Below, piece by piece: positions 52,874-62,754 of a DNA stretch of 64,000 bases. The notes beneath the pieces were generated by a model, which saw only the letters and a program-made list of their open reading frames with translations, ran no database searches and had not been told where the DNA came from. This stretch comes from Paenibacillus sp. EZ-K15 (GTDB taxonomy: Bacteria > Bacillota > Bacilli > Paenibacillales > Paenibacillaceae): positions 129,809 to 193,808 of the forward strand of contig NZ_PDHM01000007.1 of assembly GCF_002573715.1 (NCBI RefSeq), read 5' to 3'. How positions within the stretch are numbered: the stretch's first letter is position 1; the number at the start of each line of letters is the position of its first letter. A program made the position numbers and the translations under genes.

Positions 52874-53968
52874 ATGGGACAGGATAAATTGACGGTTGGT
52901 TTAATATACGGGGGGAAATCCGGCGAGCATGAGGTGTCGCTATCCACGGCATTCGCGGTCATGAACGCTTTTGATTATGATAAATATGAGATTGTTCCGT
53001 TTTATATTTCCAAGCAGGGTACCTGGAGAATCGGCAGCAAGCTGTCGGCTCCTTTTGCCCAGTTGGAGGAATTGAAGCTGGCTGAAGGGGAAGGCACGCA
53101 AACAGCGCTGAACGCCGTGTTCAGCAGATTGTATGGCCAAGAGACTCAGGCGGTGGACATTATGTTTCCGCTTCTTCACGGGACGTTCGGGGAGGACGGA
53201 ACGATTCAGGGGCTGTTCGAAATGGCGGACATTCCTTATGTGGGAACCGGTGTACTTGCGTCGGCTGCGGGGATGGATAAAGTCGTGATGAAGAAGCTCT
53301 TCGCCCAAGCGGGATTACCGCAATGCGAGTATTGTTATTTCAATCGTACCCAGTGGGAGCGGAGCCAGCATGAAGTGCTGAAGGATATCGAGGACAAACT
53401 CGGATTCCCAAGCTTCGTCAAGCCGGCTAACCTAGGCTCAAGCGTCGGGATATCCAAGGCAAAAAACCGGGAGCAGCTTAAGACGGCGATTGAATCCGCG
53501 CTCCGGTTCGATGACAAGATCATCGTTGAAGAGTTCGTGGATGCGCGCGAAGTGGAGGTCAGCGTGCTTGGCAATGATGAGCCGATGGCATCCGTTCCGG
53601 GTGAAATAGTCTCTTCCAGTGAATACTACGACTATGCGGCCAAATATACAGATGGACAGTCACAGATACAAATCCCGGCCGAGATCGAGCCGGATACGGC
53701 TGATCGTCTGCGTGATCTTGCCATTACCGCGTTCAAAGCGATTGAAGGCGGCGGCATTACTCGGGCCGACTTCTTTGTCCGCCGTTCGGACGGCGCGATT
53801 CTGATCAATGAAGTGAACACGATGCCGGGCTTTACACCGTACAGCATGTACCCGCTTCTGTGGCGGGAAACGGGCGTGTCCTACCGCGAGCTGCTTGACC
53901 GGATGATCGAGCTGGGTCTTGAGCGGTACAACCGCAAGCAATCCCTAATTTATGAGAACCAGGCGTAA
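52874..53968 (+). CDS. ddl: D-alanine--D-alanine ligase
   Basis: 364 aa. N-terminal KLTVGLIYGGKSGEHEVSLSTAFAV, central LHGTFGEDGTIQGLFEMADIPYVGTGVLASAAGMDK and C-terminal FVRRSDGAILINEVNTMPGFTPYSMYP with the Mg-binding residues. It makes the D-Ala-D-Ala dipeptide for peptidoglycan. ATG 52874 with AGAGAGG upstream; the frame from 52838 has no ribosome site. Confidence 0.96.
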   Translation: MGQDKLTVGLIYGGKSGEHEVSLSTAFAVMNAFDYDKYEIVPFYISKQGTWRIGSKLSAPFAQLEELKLAEGEGTQTALNAVFSRLYGQETQAVDIMFPLLHGTFGEDGTIQGLFEMADIPYVGTGVLASAAGMDKVVMKKLFAQAGLPQCEYCYFNRTQWERSQHEVLKDIEDKLGFPSFVKPANLGSSVGISKAKNREQLKTAIESALRFDDKIIVEEFVDAREVEVSVLGNDEPMASVPGEIVSSSEYYDYAAKYTDGQSQIQIPAEIEPDTADRLRDLAITAFKAIEGGGITRADFFVRRSDGAILINEVNTMPGFTPYSMYPLLWRETGVSYRELLDRMIELGLERYNRKQSLIYENQA

Positions 53969-54066
53969 GCCGTCACAATAGGATATGAAACACCAGGGGG
54001 AGTCCGCGCTATTCATTACGGCTCCCCTTGACTCTAATATTTTGGGATGAAAGGAAGATACGTAAT

Positions 54067-54384
54067 ATGGGATTTCAAACCGAGTTCAATTCCGTTTGTA
54101 AGTTTAAGAGTGAGCAGGAGCTCTATGAGCTGCTGGAATACGGCCGCGGTAAAATGCTGAAGGATGGGCTTCGGGTATTTCCGACAGGACAGAAGGTCAT
54201 TGCTTATACGCCGGATAACCAGGCGGTGGCAATCGTTCTGATCACCGCATGCGTATCGGAGATTAACTTCCAGGGCCGCGAGGTCACTTCGGTCGAGCTG
54301 CAGCTGATCCGCAAATTGACCGAAGAGGAGGCACGCGTACAGACAGCCCTCGCTCACGAAATGTTCTTTGGAGATCATGCATGA
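54067..54384 (+). CDS. Conserved hypothetical protein upstream of uvsE
   Basis: 105 aa, mixed alpha/beta (SEQELYELLEYGRGKMLKDGLRVFPTGQKVIAYTPDNQAVAIVLI). Conserved-looking but without a motif that reveals function. ATG 54067 follows AAAGGAAG by 9 bp. Its stop overlaps the uvsE start by 4 bp, so the two are translated together. Confidence 0.75.
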   Translation: MGFQTEFNSVCKFKSEQELYELLEYGRGKMLKDGLRVFPTGQKVIAYTPDNQAVAIVLITACVSEINFQGREVTSVELQLIRKLTEEEARVQTALAHEMFFGDHA

Positions 54385-55382
54385 TTGTTCGTTTCGGTTA
54401 TGTAGCCATGTCCACGGTTGTGCAGAATGCTTCTCCTTCCAAGACGATGACCATGAAAAGCTTTATGAAGCTGAATGACCGTGAGGCCGGCATACACAAA
54501 CTGGAGCGGATCGCGAATGAGAATCTACATAATACCCTACGGCTTCTAAAGCATAATGCGGCTCACGATATCAAGTTGTACCGCTTCTCGTCCAAGCTGA
54601 TTCCGCTGGCTACACATCAAGATATGCAGGATTGGGATCCGTTCCCGGCTTTGCAAGAAGGCTTTCAGGCCATTGGGGATTTTGTGAAAAAACACGGGAT
54701 GCGGGTATCTTTTCATCCGGATCATTTCACGGTGCTGAGCACGCCGCGTCCTGAGGTGCTGGTCAACTCGATCCGTGATCTGAAGTCGCACGTCCATATG
54801 CTGCAGGCGATGGAGCTGCCTGCTTCTATGAAAAATAACATTCACATCGGCGGCGCTTATGGAGACAAGCCTTCGGCCTCGGCCCGATTCGTGGATCATT
54901 TTCATAGGCTTGACCCGCATATCAAGGAACGGCTGACCCTTGAAAATGACGACAAAACCTTTACTGCGCAGGAAACGCTGGCCGTATGCCGGCAAACGGG
55001 GCTGCCGATGGTGTTGGATATTCATCATCAGTGGGTCAATAACGATGGCGAGGCACCTTGGGAACTGTGGCCGGATATTCTTCGCACCTGGGAGACGCCG
55101 CTAGCGCAGGCGGATTCGGACCGGGCGCACCCGCTGCCGCCCAAGATTCATGTATCCAGTCCCAAGAGCAAGGCCGATATCCGCAGTCATGCGGATGGGG
55201 TGGATGTTGTGCCATTGCTGGCGTTTTTACGGAATATTGCGAGGTCTACGCCGAAGGTGGACGTTATGATTGAAGCGAAGATGAAGGACGGCGCCTTGTT
55301 TGATCTGATGAAGGATTTGGGAGATTATACGGAAGAGGGCATAACCATTCTAGACGGTGCTTCCATCCAAGTTAACCCTTAA
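54381..55382 (+). CDS. uvsE: UV DNA damage endonuclease
   Basis: 333 aa TIM-barrel enzyme: IVRFGYVAMSTVV, YRFSSKLIPLATH, RVSFHPDHFTVL, NIHIGGAYGDK, LTLENDDKTF, MVLDIHHQWVN and IHVSSPKSKADIRSHADGVD give the metal-binding His/Glu/Asp residues of UvsE. It nicks 5' of UV photoproducts and starts an alternative repair path, common in spore formers. Coupled to the upstream hypothetical gene. Confidence 0.93.
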   Translation: MIVRFGYVAMSTVVQNASPSKTMTMKSFMKLNDREAGIHKLERIANENLHNTLRLLKHNAAHDIKLYRFSSKLIPLATHQDMQDWDPFPALQEGFQAIGDFVKKHGMRVSFHPDHFTVLSTPRPEVLVNSIRDLKSHVHMLQAMELPASMKNNIHIGGAYGDKPSASARFVDHFHRLDPHIKERLTLENDDKTFTAQETLAVCRQTGLPMVLDIHHQWVNNDGEAPWELWPDILRTWETPLAQADSDRAHPLPPKIHVSSPKSKADIRSHADGVDVVPLLAFLRNIARSTPKVDVMIEAKMKDGALFDLMKDLGDYTEEGITILDGASIQVNP

Positions 55383-55636
55383 CCCGACAAGATGAGCTTG
55401 TTAACACTTGCAAGTTGATGGATTTTGGGTTACGTTGGAAGTATCCAAACAGAGATTCCCCTTAATACATGACATTGGATAAAAAGTTCGTTCTCGCCAA
55501 GCATTCAGGTGCACAGCATAGGACGGACTTTTATTGAAATAGGCGGAATTTTCGCGTGGCTGCCCTTTCGATTACAGCAATGACTGAATAGGATGTAGGG
55601 ATTGTCAAAAATCACTAGATTGATATAGAAAGTAGA

Positions 55637-56509
55637 GTGAATGCTTTGAACGAGAATGAAAAGATTCCTTATGTTGTCAGCAGTAAGAGCTACACCGCCG
55701 TTGCGATTAATTGCGCCGCCAAAGCGGGAGAGTGGATTAAGAGCAAACTCGGTACTGTCAAGCAGTTGAGCACCAAGTCTTCGGCACAGGATATCGTAAC
55801 CGAGGTGGACAAAGGCGCGGAGCAGATGATCCGCAAGCTGATCTTGACGCACTTTCCGGATCATGCAATTCTCGGAGAAGAAGGGGTTGCCCCGGGTACC
55901 GATGCCTATGTGAAGGCGCTCGAGGACGCCAAGGACGAAGAGTATCTCTGGATTATCGACCCTGTGGACGGAACGACGAACTATGTTCACGGATTTCCGT
56001 TTTACTCCGTGTCGATTGCACTGGCTCATCATGGTGAAGTCATTGTCGGCGTTATTTACGATCCTTCCCGGGACGAGTTGTTTGTTGCGGAAAAAGGAAA
56101 AGGGGCCTACGTTCACGGCAACCCTACCTATGTTTCCAAGGAGGATCAATTGTCGGACAGCTTGCTGGCCACGGGCTTCCCACTGGACAGCACAGTCAAC
56201 CTGCCGCTGAATATGGCTGAGCTGCAGGCGCTGCTGCCGATGGTTCGCAATGTAAGAGCCGGCGGCTCCGCTGCGCTTCATCTTGCTTATGTGGCTGCCG
56301 GCCGGCTTAGCGGATATTGGGAGCATGGCTTGAGCGTTTGGGACGTTGCCGCAGGCGCGCTATTGGTTCAGGAGTCCGGCGGTAAAGTAACCGATACGGA
56401 AGGAAAGTCATACGATCTGTCGGTGCGTCATTTGGCGGCAACCAATGGGCTGATTCATCAGCGTTTTCTGGATACACTAAAAGACGCGGGCGAAGCTTTG
56501 GTTCGCTAA
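55637..56509 (+). CDS. Inositol monophosphatase family protein
   Basis: 290 aa. Metal-binding motifs HAILGEEGV, WIIDPVDGTTNYVHGFPFYSVSIAL and GLSVWDVAAGALLVQESGG are those of the SuhB/IMPase family of Mg-dependent sugar-phosphate phosphatases. The true substrate is unknown. GTG 55637 has only a weak ribosome site; the 254-bp gap before it contains no clear signal. The next small gene follows after 63 bp. Confidence 0.88.
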   Translation: MNALNENEKIPYVVSSKSYTAVAINCAAKAGEWIKSKLGTVKQLSTKSSAQDIVTEVDKGAEQMIRKLILTHFPDHAILGEEGVAPGTDAYVKALEDAKDEEYLWIIDPVDGTTNYVHGFPFYSVSIALAHHGEVIVGVIYDPSRDELFVAEKGKGAYVHGNPTYVSKEDQLSDSLLATGFPLDSTVNLPLNMAELQALLPMVRNVRAGGSAALHLAYVAAGRLSGYWEHGLSVWDVAAGALLVQESGGKVTDTEGKSYDLSVRHLAATNGLIHQRFLDTLKDAGEALVR

Positions 56510-56572
56510 CGACCCGGGACAACAGAGGAATACAGGTCACTTACAACCGCTTGATAAAGGAGTGTGCTTACG

Positions 56573-56839
56573 ATGAATGAGAAGTCGGATCAGGATTTGG
56601 AGCGCCAGCTCAGCGAGATGTTAACGGACGGTGAAATGGAGAAGAAGGATCGGGAGAAGGAGGAGCGCAGGCTTCTCTCTCCGAAATATGAGATCCGAAT
56701 TCAGACGCAGCTCGATCCCATCGTGGAAGAGACGCAGAAATACCGCAGCATGGCGAAGGAAGTGGATGATCGCTATGACAAGTATATGGATAAGACAGTT
56801 AAGAAGGATAAGCCTGAGGATTCAGGTGAAGAAGCTTGA
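56573..56839 (+). CDS. Small charged hypothetical protein
   Basis: 88 aa, more than half charged residues, predicted coiled coil (DLERQLSEMLTDGEMEKKDREKEERRLL and ETQKYRSMAKEVDDRYDKYMDK). ATG 56573 follows AAAGGAG. Probably cotranscribed with the phosphatase gene. Function unknown. Confidence 0.7.
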   Translation: MNEKSDQDLERQLSEMLTDGEMEKKDREKEERRLLSPKYEIRIQTQLDPIVEETQKYRSMAKEVDDRYDKYMDKTVKKDKPEDSGEEA

Positions 56840-56902
56840 TAGCGCTTTAAGGGATGTTTACGAAGCAGAAGCATCTCCAATTATTAAAGGCCCGAACCAG
56901 GA

Positions 56903-56935
56903 ATGGACAGCATAGAGCGAGCTGTCCATTTTTTT
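56903..56935 (+). terminator. Terminator
   Basis: ATGGACAGC (56903-56911) with GCTGTCCAT (56921-56929), followed by seven T. Confidence 0.88.
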
Positions 56936-57117
56936 ATGATCACTAGCCAAGGTAAACTTTCTCAAGATGGCTCAAGTTGGAGTCACGAGGTTTGACCTTG
57001 TCCATAGGGGGGGGTTCTCATGAAACCCTATCGTCTTGGTTGATTCGGTACCATTCGCAGATTGCTGGTGGTAAAATAAGGCTGTATTAAGATAATTGAC
57101 GTTAAGGGAGTGAAGGC

Positions 57118-58380
57118 ATGTTCAAACAATGGAAGAAGGGGCTGGCGGCAGTAACCGGCACCTTGACGCTCGCGGTGGCACTGGTTGGACCGGGTGTTGC
57201 GCCGGCTTATGCCGATGAGGTTACAGCCAAGGATACATATCATATTGTAGCGCTGGGGGACTCGCTGACCGTTGGGTATGAGCCGGGAATGGATCTGAAC
57301 AGCAAGCCTTATGGTTTTGTTGACCGGCTGTATGAGCAGGGATTGTTCCATGGCCGGACCGAGGTAACGAATTTGGGGATCGGCGGCTTGAAAACCGATG
57401 GGCTGAACCATTACGTCAAGGCCGTCTTGGATGAACGCGCGATTACGGCGGAGGAGCTGCAGCCAGGCCTCAGCGGCATTGATCCGCGCACCAAGCAGAT
57501 GGGCGCTGACGCAGCGAAAGCCAAGCCGATCATCGCCAATGCGGATCTGATTACCATTACCATCGGCGGCAATGACATGATGAGTCTAGTCAGTACCGTG
57601 GAAACATTAAGCGACGAAGAGCTGAAAGCAAAGATGCAGGAACTGTTCAAGACCTATACGGATAATGTCTCATCCGTCATTACCAACTTGCATGCCATCA
57701 ATCCTGATGCCTCTATCGTGGTGGCGGATCAGTACAATCCGGTGCCCAAAGTCGCTGACGAGGTCGCATACGCCAAATTGCTTGCAGCATCTGGAGAGTT
57801 CACGAAGCTGGTGGAAGGCGTAGCTGACAGTTTTGCAACTCAGGGCGTAAACATCAAGGTAGCCCATGTTGCGAAGAAATTCGTGGGCTCCGAGCTGACG
57901 ATGACCCATATCCTGAAAGACGATATTCATCCGAACCAATATGGATACGAGACCATGGCCGGCGTGTTCGCAGAGACGATCTGGGGCAGCTACAAGAATA
58001 CCGCTGTTCAGGAACAGGGGCAACCGATGCGCATCATCGTGAAGGGGCAGGAGCTGAACACGCCATATAAGCCGATCCTTCGCGATAACCTGAATTACGT
58101 CGCGATACAGGATATCGTAAATGCAGTGGGAGCGACGACCACATGGGAAAATAAAACGTCCAGTGCAACGATTACGTTCGGAGATCAGACGGTGGTGGTG
58201 AAGATCGGTGCCAAAACCGTTCAAGTTAACGGAACGGCTGTACCGATCGATACGCCGGCTTTCCTGCAAAAGGTTGGGAAAGAAGATAAAACTTACGTTC
58301 CGCTCGCGGTGATTGCATCCGGTCTTGGTTTTGATGTTCAATACAGCACCAAATTGCGTACCGCATTCATTAACTTGTAA
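57118..58380 (+). CDS. Secreted SGNH/GDSL hydrolase with stalk-like C-terminal domain
   Basis: 420 aa. Signal peptide (WKKGLAAVTGTLTLAVALVGPGVAPAYA), then a GDSL hydrolase with block I IVALGDSLTVGYEPG (Ser), block III TITIGGNDMM and block V DDIHPNQYGYETMA (Asp, His). Residues about 300-420 form a copper-amine-oxidase-N-like domain (YVAIQDIVNAVGATTTWENKTSSATI...TYVPLAVIASGLGF), a frequent wall-associated module in Paenibacillus exoproteins. Likely a secreted esterase or lipase. ATG 57118 with AAGGGAG upstream. Confidence 0.9.
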   Translation: MFKQWKKGLAAVTGTLTLAVALVGPGVAPAYADEVTAKDTYHIVALGDSLTVGYEPGMDLNSKPYGFVDRLYEQGLFHGRTEVTNLGIGGLKTDGLNHYVKAVLDERAITAEELQPGLSGIDPRTKQMGADAAKAKPIIANADLITITIGGNDMMSLVSTVETLSDEELKAKMQELFKTYTDNVSSVITNLHAINPDASIVVADQYNPVPKVADEVAYAKLLAASGEFTKLVEGVADSFATQGVNIKVAHVAKKFVGSELTMTHILKDDIHPNQYGYETMAGVFAETIWGSYKNTAVQEQGQPMRIIVKGQELNTPYKPILRDNLNYVAIQDIVNAVGATTTWENKTSSATITFGDQTVVVKIGAKTVQVNGTAVPIDTPAFLQKVGKEDKTYVPLAVIASGLGFDVQYSTKLRTAFINL

Positions 58381-58390
58381 TCCCATAAGC

Positions 58391-58429
58391 AAGCTGCATC
58401 GGCTGGAAGGAGTCGATGCAGCTTTTTTT
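58391..58429 (+). terminator. Terminator after the SGNH hydrolase gene
   Basis: AAGCTGCATCG (58391-58401) with CGATGCAGCTT (58414-58424) and seven T. Confidence 0.88.
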
Positions 58430-58753
58430 GTTGTGATTACCGATTGTGGTGATGGCCAATGAGAGAAACCGGTTGATCTTCCCCGTTTGTTGACGGCGGG
58501 ATAACGAACAACATGCTTGGGATTTAGGTTAGAGATGTACTTGACAGCGGTGTGATGTTTCTAACATGAGTAACTCCGGGCAGGTGGTACAATACGACAT
58601 CATTTCCCTTCGTGAATGGTTTGCATCAGATCAGAAGTTGAACCTAATTCTGACATGATGGAAGGTGGAGAAGCGTAAAAGCGGCAGGGAAAGAGTTGTT
58701 GAATGTCGAATCTTGGAAGAAACATAGATATGGCATTTTAGGGGGAACAAGGA
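58430..58753 (+). promoter_or_regulatory. Gap upstream of the SLC13 permease with a weak promoter candidate
   Basis: TTGACA at 58541-58546 is a consensus -35, but the best -10 (TAACAT, 58562-58567) leaves a short 15-bp spacer. No small gene or riboswitch pattern was found in the rest. Confidence 0.35.
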
Positions 58754-60619
58754 ATGAATGGACCGATGATCGTTACGTTGTCTGTCTTGGCCGTGGCATC
58801 TGCATTGTTCATGTCGGGAAAAGTGCGGTCGGATTTAGTCGCGATCGGCGTGTTGATGGTACTTATGTTAACGGACATTTTAAGTCCGTCTGAAGCCCTT
58901 TCAGGCTTTTCCAATTCGGTTGTCATTATGATGATCGGTTTGTTTGTTGTGGGCGGTGGAATTTTTCAGACCGGATTAGCCAAGATGGCCAGCGGTAAGC
59001 TGCTGAAGCTTGGCGGCGGAAGCGAGACCCGGCTCTTGATTATGATCATGTTGGTGACGTCGCTCATTGGCGGATTCGTCAGCAATACCGGCACGGTAGC
59101 GGTGATGCTGCCCATCGTTGTCAGTCTGGCGTTCAGCGCCGAGATAAATCCGGGGCGGCTGCTGATGCCCCTTGCTTTTGCAAGCAGCCTGGGCGGCATG
59201 CTTACGTTAATCGGTACGCCGCCGAATCTCGTGATTCAGGAGACACTGATCAACGCAGGATACGAACGGCTGTCGTTCTTTGCTTTTTTGCCGATCGGAC
59301 TTGTGTGTTTGGCAACGGGGATCATCGCGATACTGTTTCTTCGCCGTTTTCTTCCCAGCAATGAAGAAGGGGGAGCTGGTAAACAAAGCGGGCGCTCGCT
59401 TCGAGAACTGGCCAAACAGTATCGGCTGACCCAGAACCTGTATCGCATTCAGGTTGGAGCCGATTCCTCCATTCGATCCAAGACATTGCGAGAGCTGGAC
59501 ATTCCGGCGAAGTTCGAAGTGAACGTCATTGAAATCCGCCGTAAAATGTCGGCCAAGAATCAATTCTTTAAGACGATCAACCAGGAGATCGCAGGTCCTG
59601 AGACTGTGATTGAGGAAGACGATATTCTGTATGTAAACGGCCCGTTCGAGCGGGCCGCGGAGTTTGCGGAGACGTATGGGCTTATCATGCTGGACCAGCG
59701 TGCACCCGAGCTTCGGAAACGTGCCGAAGAGTCGCAGTACGCCACGAGTGACGTCGGCATTGCCGAGGTGATGCTGACTCCATCTTCGCGCCTGATTGGC
59801 CATCTCGTTAAACATTCGGGCTTCCGGGAGAAGTATCGGGTGAACATTTTGGGCATCCAGCGAAAAGAACAGTATCTTCTGCACCATCTGAAAGAAGAGA
59901 AAATGCGCTTTGGCGATGCCCTGCTCGTTCAGGGCACTTGGAAGGATATAGCCCTCCTGGCTGCCGAGCAAACGGATGTCGTGGTGGTAGGGCAGCCAGT
60001 GGAAGAGTCGCGCAAATTGACGATGGACCATAAAGCGCCGATTGCGGCCGGGATCATGCTCTTGATGGTGATCCTGCTGGTGACGGAATGGATTCCGGCG
60101 GTCGCCTCCGTGATGGTTGCTGCGGTATTGATGGTTGTGTTTGGATGCGTGCGTAACATGGAGGAGGCCTATAAGACGGTTAATTGGGAGAGCATTGTGC
60201 TTATTGGCGGCATGATTCCGATGTCCATTGCCATTGAGAAAACGGGAGCTGCCACGCTGATTTCGGATATGCTGGTCCATTCACTGGGCAGCTATGGACC
60301 GCTTGCCCTGCTGGCAGGGGTATACTTCACTACCTCGCTGTTGACAATGTTCATCAGCAATACGGCCTGCGCCGTATTATTTGCGCCGATTGCCCTATCG
60401 GCTGCCATTCAGATGGGGGCGAGCCCGTATCCGTTTCTGTTCGCCGTCTCCATTGGAGCAAGCATGTGCTTTGCTTCTCCGTTCTCTACGCCGCCGAATG
60501 CACTCGTCATGTCCGCAGGCCGTTATAAATTCAGTCACTATGTGAAGGTTGGATTGCCGCTTCAACTGGTAATCGGCCTGGTCATGATGGCGGTACTGCC
60601 GATGTTCTTTCCGTTCTAG
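58754..60619 (+). CDS. SLC13/DASS-family permease with two TrkA-C domains
   Basis: 621 aa. N-terminal block of about five helices with the family motif SNTGTVAVMLPIVVSLA and TLIGTPPNLVIQE, two cytoplasmic TrkA-C (RCK-C) domains around residues 205-300 and 310-405 (TLRELDIPAKFEVNVIEIRR; LIGHLVKHSGFREKYRVNILGIQRK), then a C-terminal helix block with SNTACAVLFAPIALSAA and FSTPPNALV. Such proteins carry divalent anions (dicarboxylate, sulfate or phosphate); which one is not evident. ATG 58754 with GGGGGAAC and AAGGA upstream. Confidence 0.88.
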   Translation: MNGPMIVTLSVLAVASALFMSGKVRSDLVAIGVLMVLMLTDILSPSEALSGFSNSVVIMMIGLFVVGGGIFQTGLAKMASGKLLKLGGGSETRLLIMIMLVTSLIGGFVSNTGTVAVMLPIVVSLAFSAEINPGRLLMPLAFASSLGGMLTLIGTPPNLVIQETLINAGYERLSFFAFLPIGLVCLATGIIAILFLRRFLPSNEEGGAGKQSGRSLRELAKQYRLTQNLYRIQVGADSSIRSKTLRELDIPAKFEVNVIEIRRKMSAKNQFFKTINQEIAGPETVIEEDDILYVNGPFERAAEFAETYGLIMLDQRAPELRKRAEESQYATSDVGIAEVMLTPSSRLIGHLVKHSGFREKYRVNILGIQRKEQYLLHHLKEEKMRFGDALLVQGTWKDIALLAAEQTDVVVVGQPVEESRKLTMDHKAPIAAGIMLLMVILLVTEWIPAVASVMVAAVLMVVFGCVRNMEEAYKTVNWESIVLIGGMIPMSIAIEKTGAATLISDMLVHSLGSYGPLALLAGVYFTTSLLTMFISNTACAVLFAPIALSAAIQMGASPYPFLFAVSIGASMCFASPFSTPPNALVMSAGRYKFSHYVKVGLPLQLVIGLVMMAVLPMFFPF

Positions 60620-60635
60620 AGGGATTTTGCATATG

Positions 60636-60682
60636 AACACCTCTATGTTGGGTCCGTCAGGATCCAGCATGGGGGTGTTATT
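60636..60682 (+). terminator. Terminator after the permease gene
   Basis: A long imperfect stem (AACACC..TCC with GGA..GGTGTT) around GTCA, followed by ATTCTATTT. The remaining bases to 60921 show only the ribosome site of the kinase gene. Confidence 0.55.
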
Positions 60683-60921
60683 CTATTTGGCTATAATGCA
60701 TATTGGAGTGTACTTACCTATCAGGCAAATTTGCTCATGGTAAGTCCGTTAACAATTGGCAGGCCAGCCTTAGTAAGAAGGAAATCGCCTGTCCCGAGGC
60801 TAATAGTTGAATTTGTAACTTCCTGCCTCATCGTAAAAATACGCATCATTTCCGTAGAAATGACTACGCTGGTGCTGCTGGATTGTTGCTATGCTTGAGA
60901 AAGCCGGAGGTGCAAGGACCG

Positions 60922-62754
60922 ATGAAGAACAGCTTCAAAAATCCGCTGGGCCGCATGAATATCAAACAGCAGATGATTCTGCTGTTTCTGGTGCTGGTCA
61001 TCCCGTTGTTTGCGCTAAATGCCTACGGGAATTCCATGGCCGGTCAAATCCTGAAGCGTCATGTGACTAATGCTTATATCGAACTGAACAAGCAGAACTT
61101 CAAGCTGATTAACCGTGATATTGAAACCGTTAACAAAGTGACCTCCACGGTCATCCAAAACTCGCAGATCCAGCAGCTGGATCCCTTTGCGGAGGGCACT
61201 GTTCTTGCGCGCGTCAAAAACTACGAGCAGCTGGAAAAAATGCTGTTGTCCTTCTCACAAGAGACGGATGAACGCGAACCAGTCTATTACTCGCTCTATG
61301 TGTATGACCCGGACAACAGCTACTTCTTTGCTCCCTATTACCCTGACCGCAGAAAAGCGGGGGTGTATTTTTTCTCCGACGAGAAGGAGAAGCCGGCATG
61401 GTTCGATGAGGCCGTGGCGATGAAAGGGAACGGATATCTCAAGCGGATAGCGAATCTGTCCCCGCCGGTACAAGGGCGGCAGGATCAAGAGACCTTAAGC
61501 TATGTGAGGGCCGTTAACAATATTTATAGGGGCGGGACCATCGGCGTTCTGGTGGTCACGAATTTGGACGCGCGGATCGGCGAGTCGTTATCGACGGTTT
61601 CGATACCGGACGGGGAGTTGTATTTTACGGATTGGAACGATAATATTCTGACCTCGTCGGTACAGGGCATGGCGGGCAAGCTGGAATTGCCGCCCGAAGC
61701 GGATCCGGGCCATTCCACGATCGGCGTCATGGACGTGATCACGTCTGATTTTATCTATGTCATCGATTATAACTACGTGCTCCAGCAAAAGTTGGTCTAC
61801 AAGGTGCCTGTCAAAACGCTGCTCGCCCAGCAAAGCGAAATGAAGCGCGTCATTCAGGTCATCTCCATCGCTTACTTTGCCGTGGGCCTCATTATCGTTT
61901 TCTACTTCTGGCAGTCGCTGATGACCCCGCTCCAGAAACTGGCGCATTTCGTGAGAAGGTACGAACCGGGGAACGTCGTGCCGGAAACCCCCTATAGGCG
62001 CAGAAAAGATGAAGTCAGTGTCCTCATCTCCACGATTTATGATATGGCCCGCCGATTGAATGATCTGATCCACTATAAATACCATATGGATCTGAAGCAG
62101 AAGGAAGCACAGCTGCAGCTGCTTTATCAGCAGATTAACCCCCATCTGCTGTACAACACCTTGGAAAGTATTTATTGGAAGAGCACGATGGAGGGCAATA
62201 CCGAGTCCGCGGAGATGATCAAGGATTTGTCCAAATTAATGAAGATCAGTCTCAGCCGGGGTCGGGATCTCATCACGCTTGGGGAAGAGCTCGAGCATGC
62301 GGGGGCTTATATTAATCTCCAGCTGAACCGTTACGACTATCAGTTTACCGTCCGCTGGGAAGTTCCCGAGTCCTTGCTGGTGAACCATGTGCCGAAGATT
62401 ACGCTGCAGCCGCTGCTGGAGAACGCGATCATTCATGGCATTAAAAATATGGGCGAGGACGGAATCATTCGGATTTCAGGACATCTGGAGGATAAATGCT
62501 TCCGGATCGTCATCGAAGATAACGGCTTCCGTCCCGTAAACTACGAGTCTATTCATAGACTGCTCCATAATGAAGTGCAGGACCCTTCATTGGGCTACGG
62601 CATTCGCAATATCCAGGAGCGGATCCGGCTGCATTTTGGAAACTGCTATGGGCTGGAATATGAACCAAGAGAAGAAGGGGGAACCCGTGTGACGATTACG
62701 ATTCCCCGAACAGAAGTTGCAACCATTACCACAACCGGACAGGAGGTCTCCTGA
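60922..62754 (+). CDS. YesM-type sensor histidine kinase
   Basis: 610 aa. Transmembrane helices near 14-36 and 305-325 flank a large extracytoplasmic Cache-like sensor; a HAMP segment follows, then the His_kinase (PF06580) box QQINPHLLYNTLESIYWKS with His408 and an ATPase domain (LQPLLENAIIHGIKNMG, IEDNGF, GYGIRNIQERIRLHFG). Such kinases often respond to sugars and control neighbouring ABC sugar transporters. ATG 60922 has GGAGGTG 9 bp upstream. Its stop overlaps the next start (TGATG). Confidence 0.9.
   Translation: MKNSFKNPLGRMNIKQQMILLFLVLVIPLFALNAYGNSMAGQILKRHVTNAYIELNKQNFKLINRDIETVNKVTSTVIQNSQIQQLDPFAEGTVLARVKNYEQLEKMLLSFSQETDEREPVYYSLYVYDPDNSYFFAPYYPDRRKAGVYFFSDEKEKPAWFDEAVAMKGNGYLKRIANLSPPVQGRQDQETLSYVRAVNNIYRGGTIGVLVVTNLDARIGESLSTVSIPDGELYFTDWNDNILTSSVQGMAGKLELPPEADPGHSTIGVMDVITSDFIYVIDYNYVLQQKLVYKVPVKTLLAQQSEMKRVIQVISIAYFAVGLIIVFYFWQSLMTPLQKLAHFVRRYEPGNVVPETPYRRRKDEVSVLISTIYDMARRLNDLIHYKYHMDLKQKEAQLQLLYQQINPHLLYNTLESIYWKSTMEGNTESAEMIKDLSKLMKISLSRGRDLITLGEELEHAGAYINLQLNRYDYQFTVRWEVPESLLVNHVPKITLQPLLENAIIHGIKNMGEDGIIRISGHLEDKCFRIVIEDNGFRPVNYESIHRLLHNEVQDPSLGYGIRNIQERIRLHFGNCYGLEYEPREEGGTRVTITIPRTEVATITTTGQEVS

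Noticed and set aside
59207..60280. 357-codon minus-strand frame inside the SLC13 permease gene
   Set aside because: Low-complexity His/Arg-rich shadow of a membrane protein gene, without start signals.
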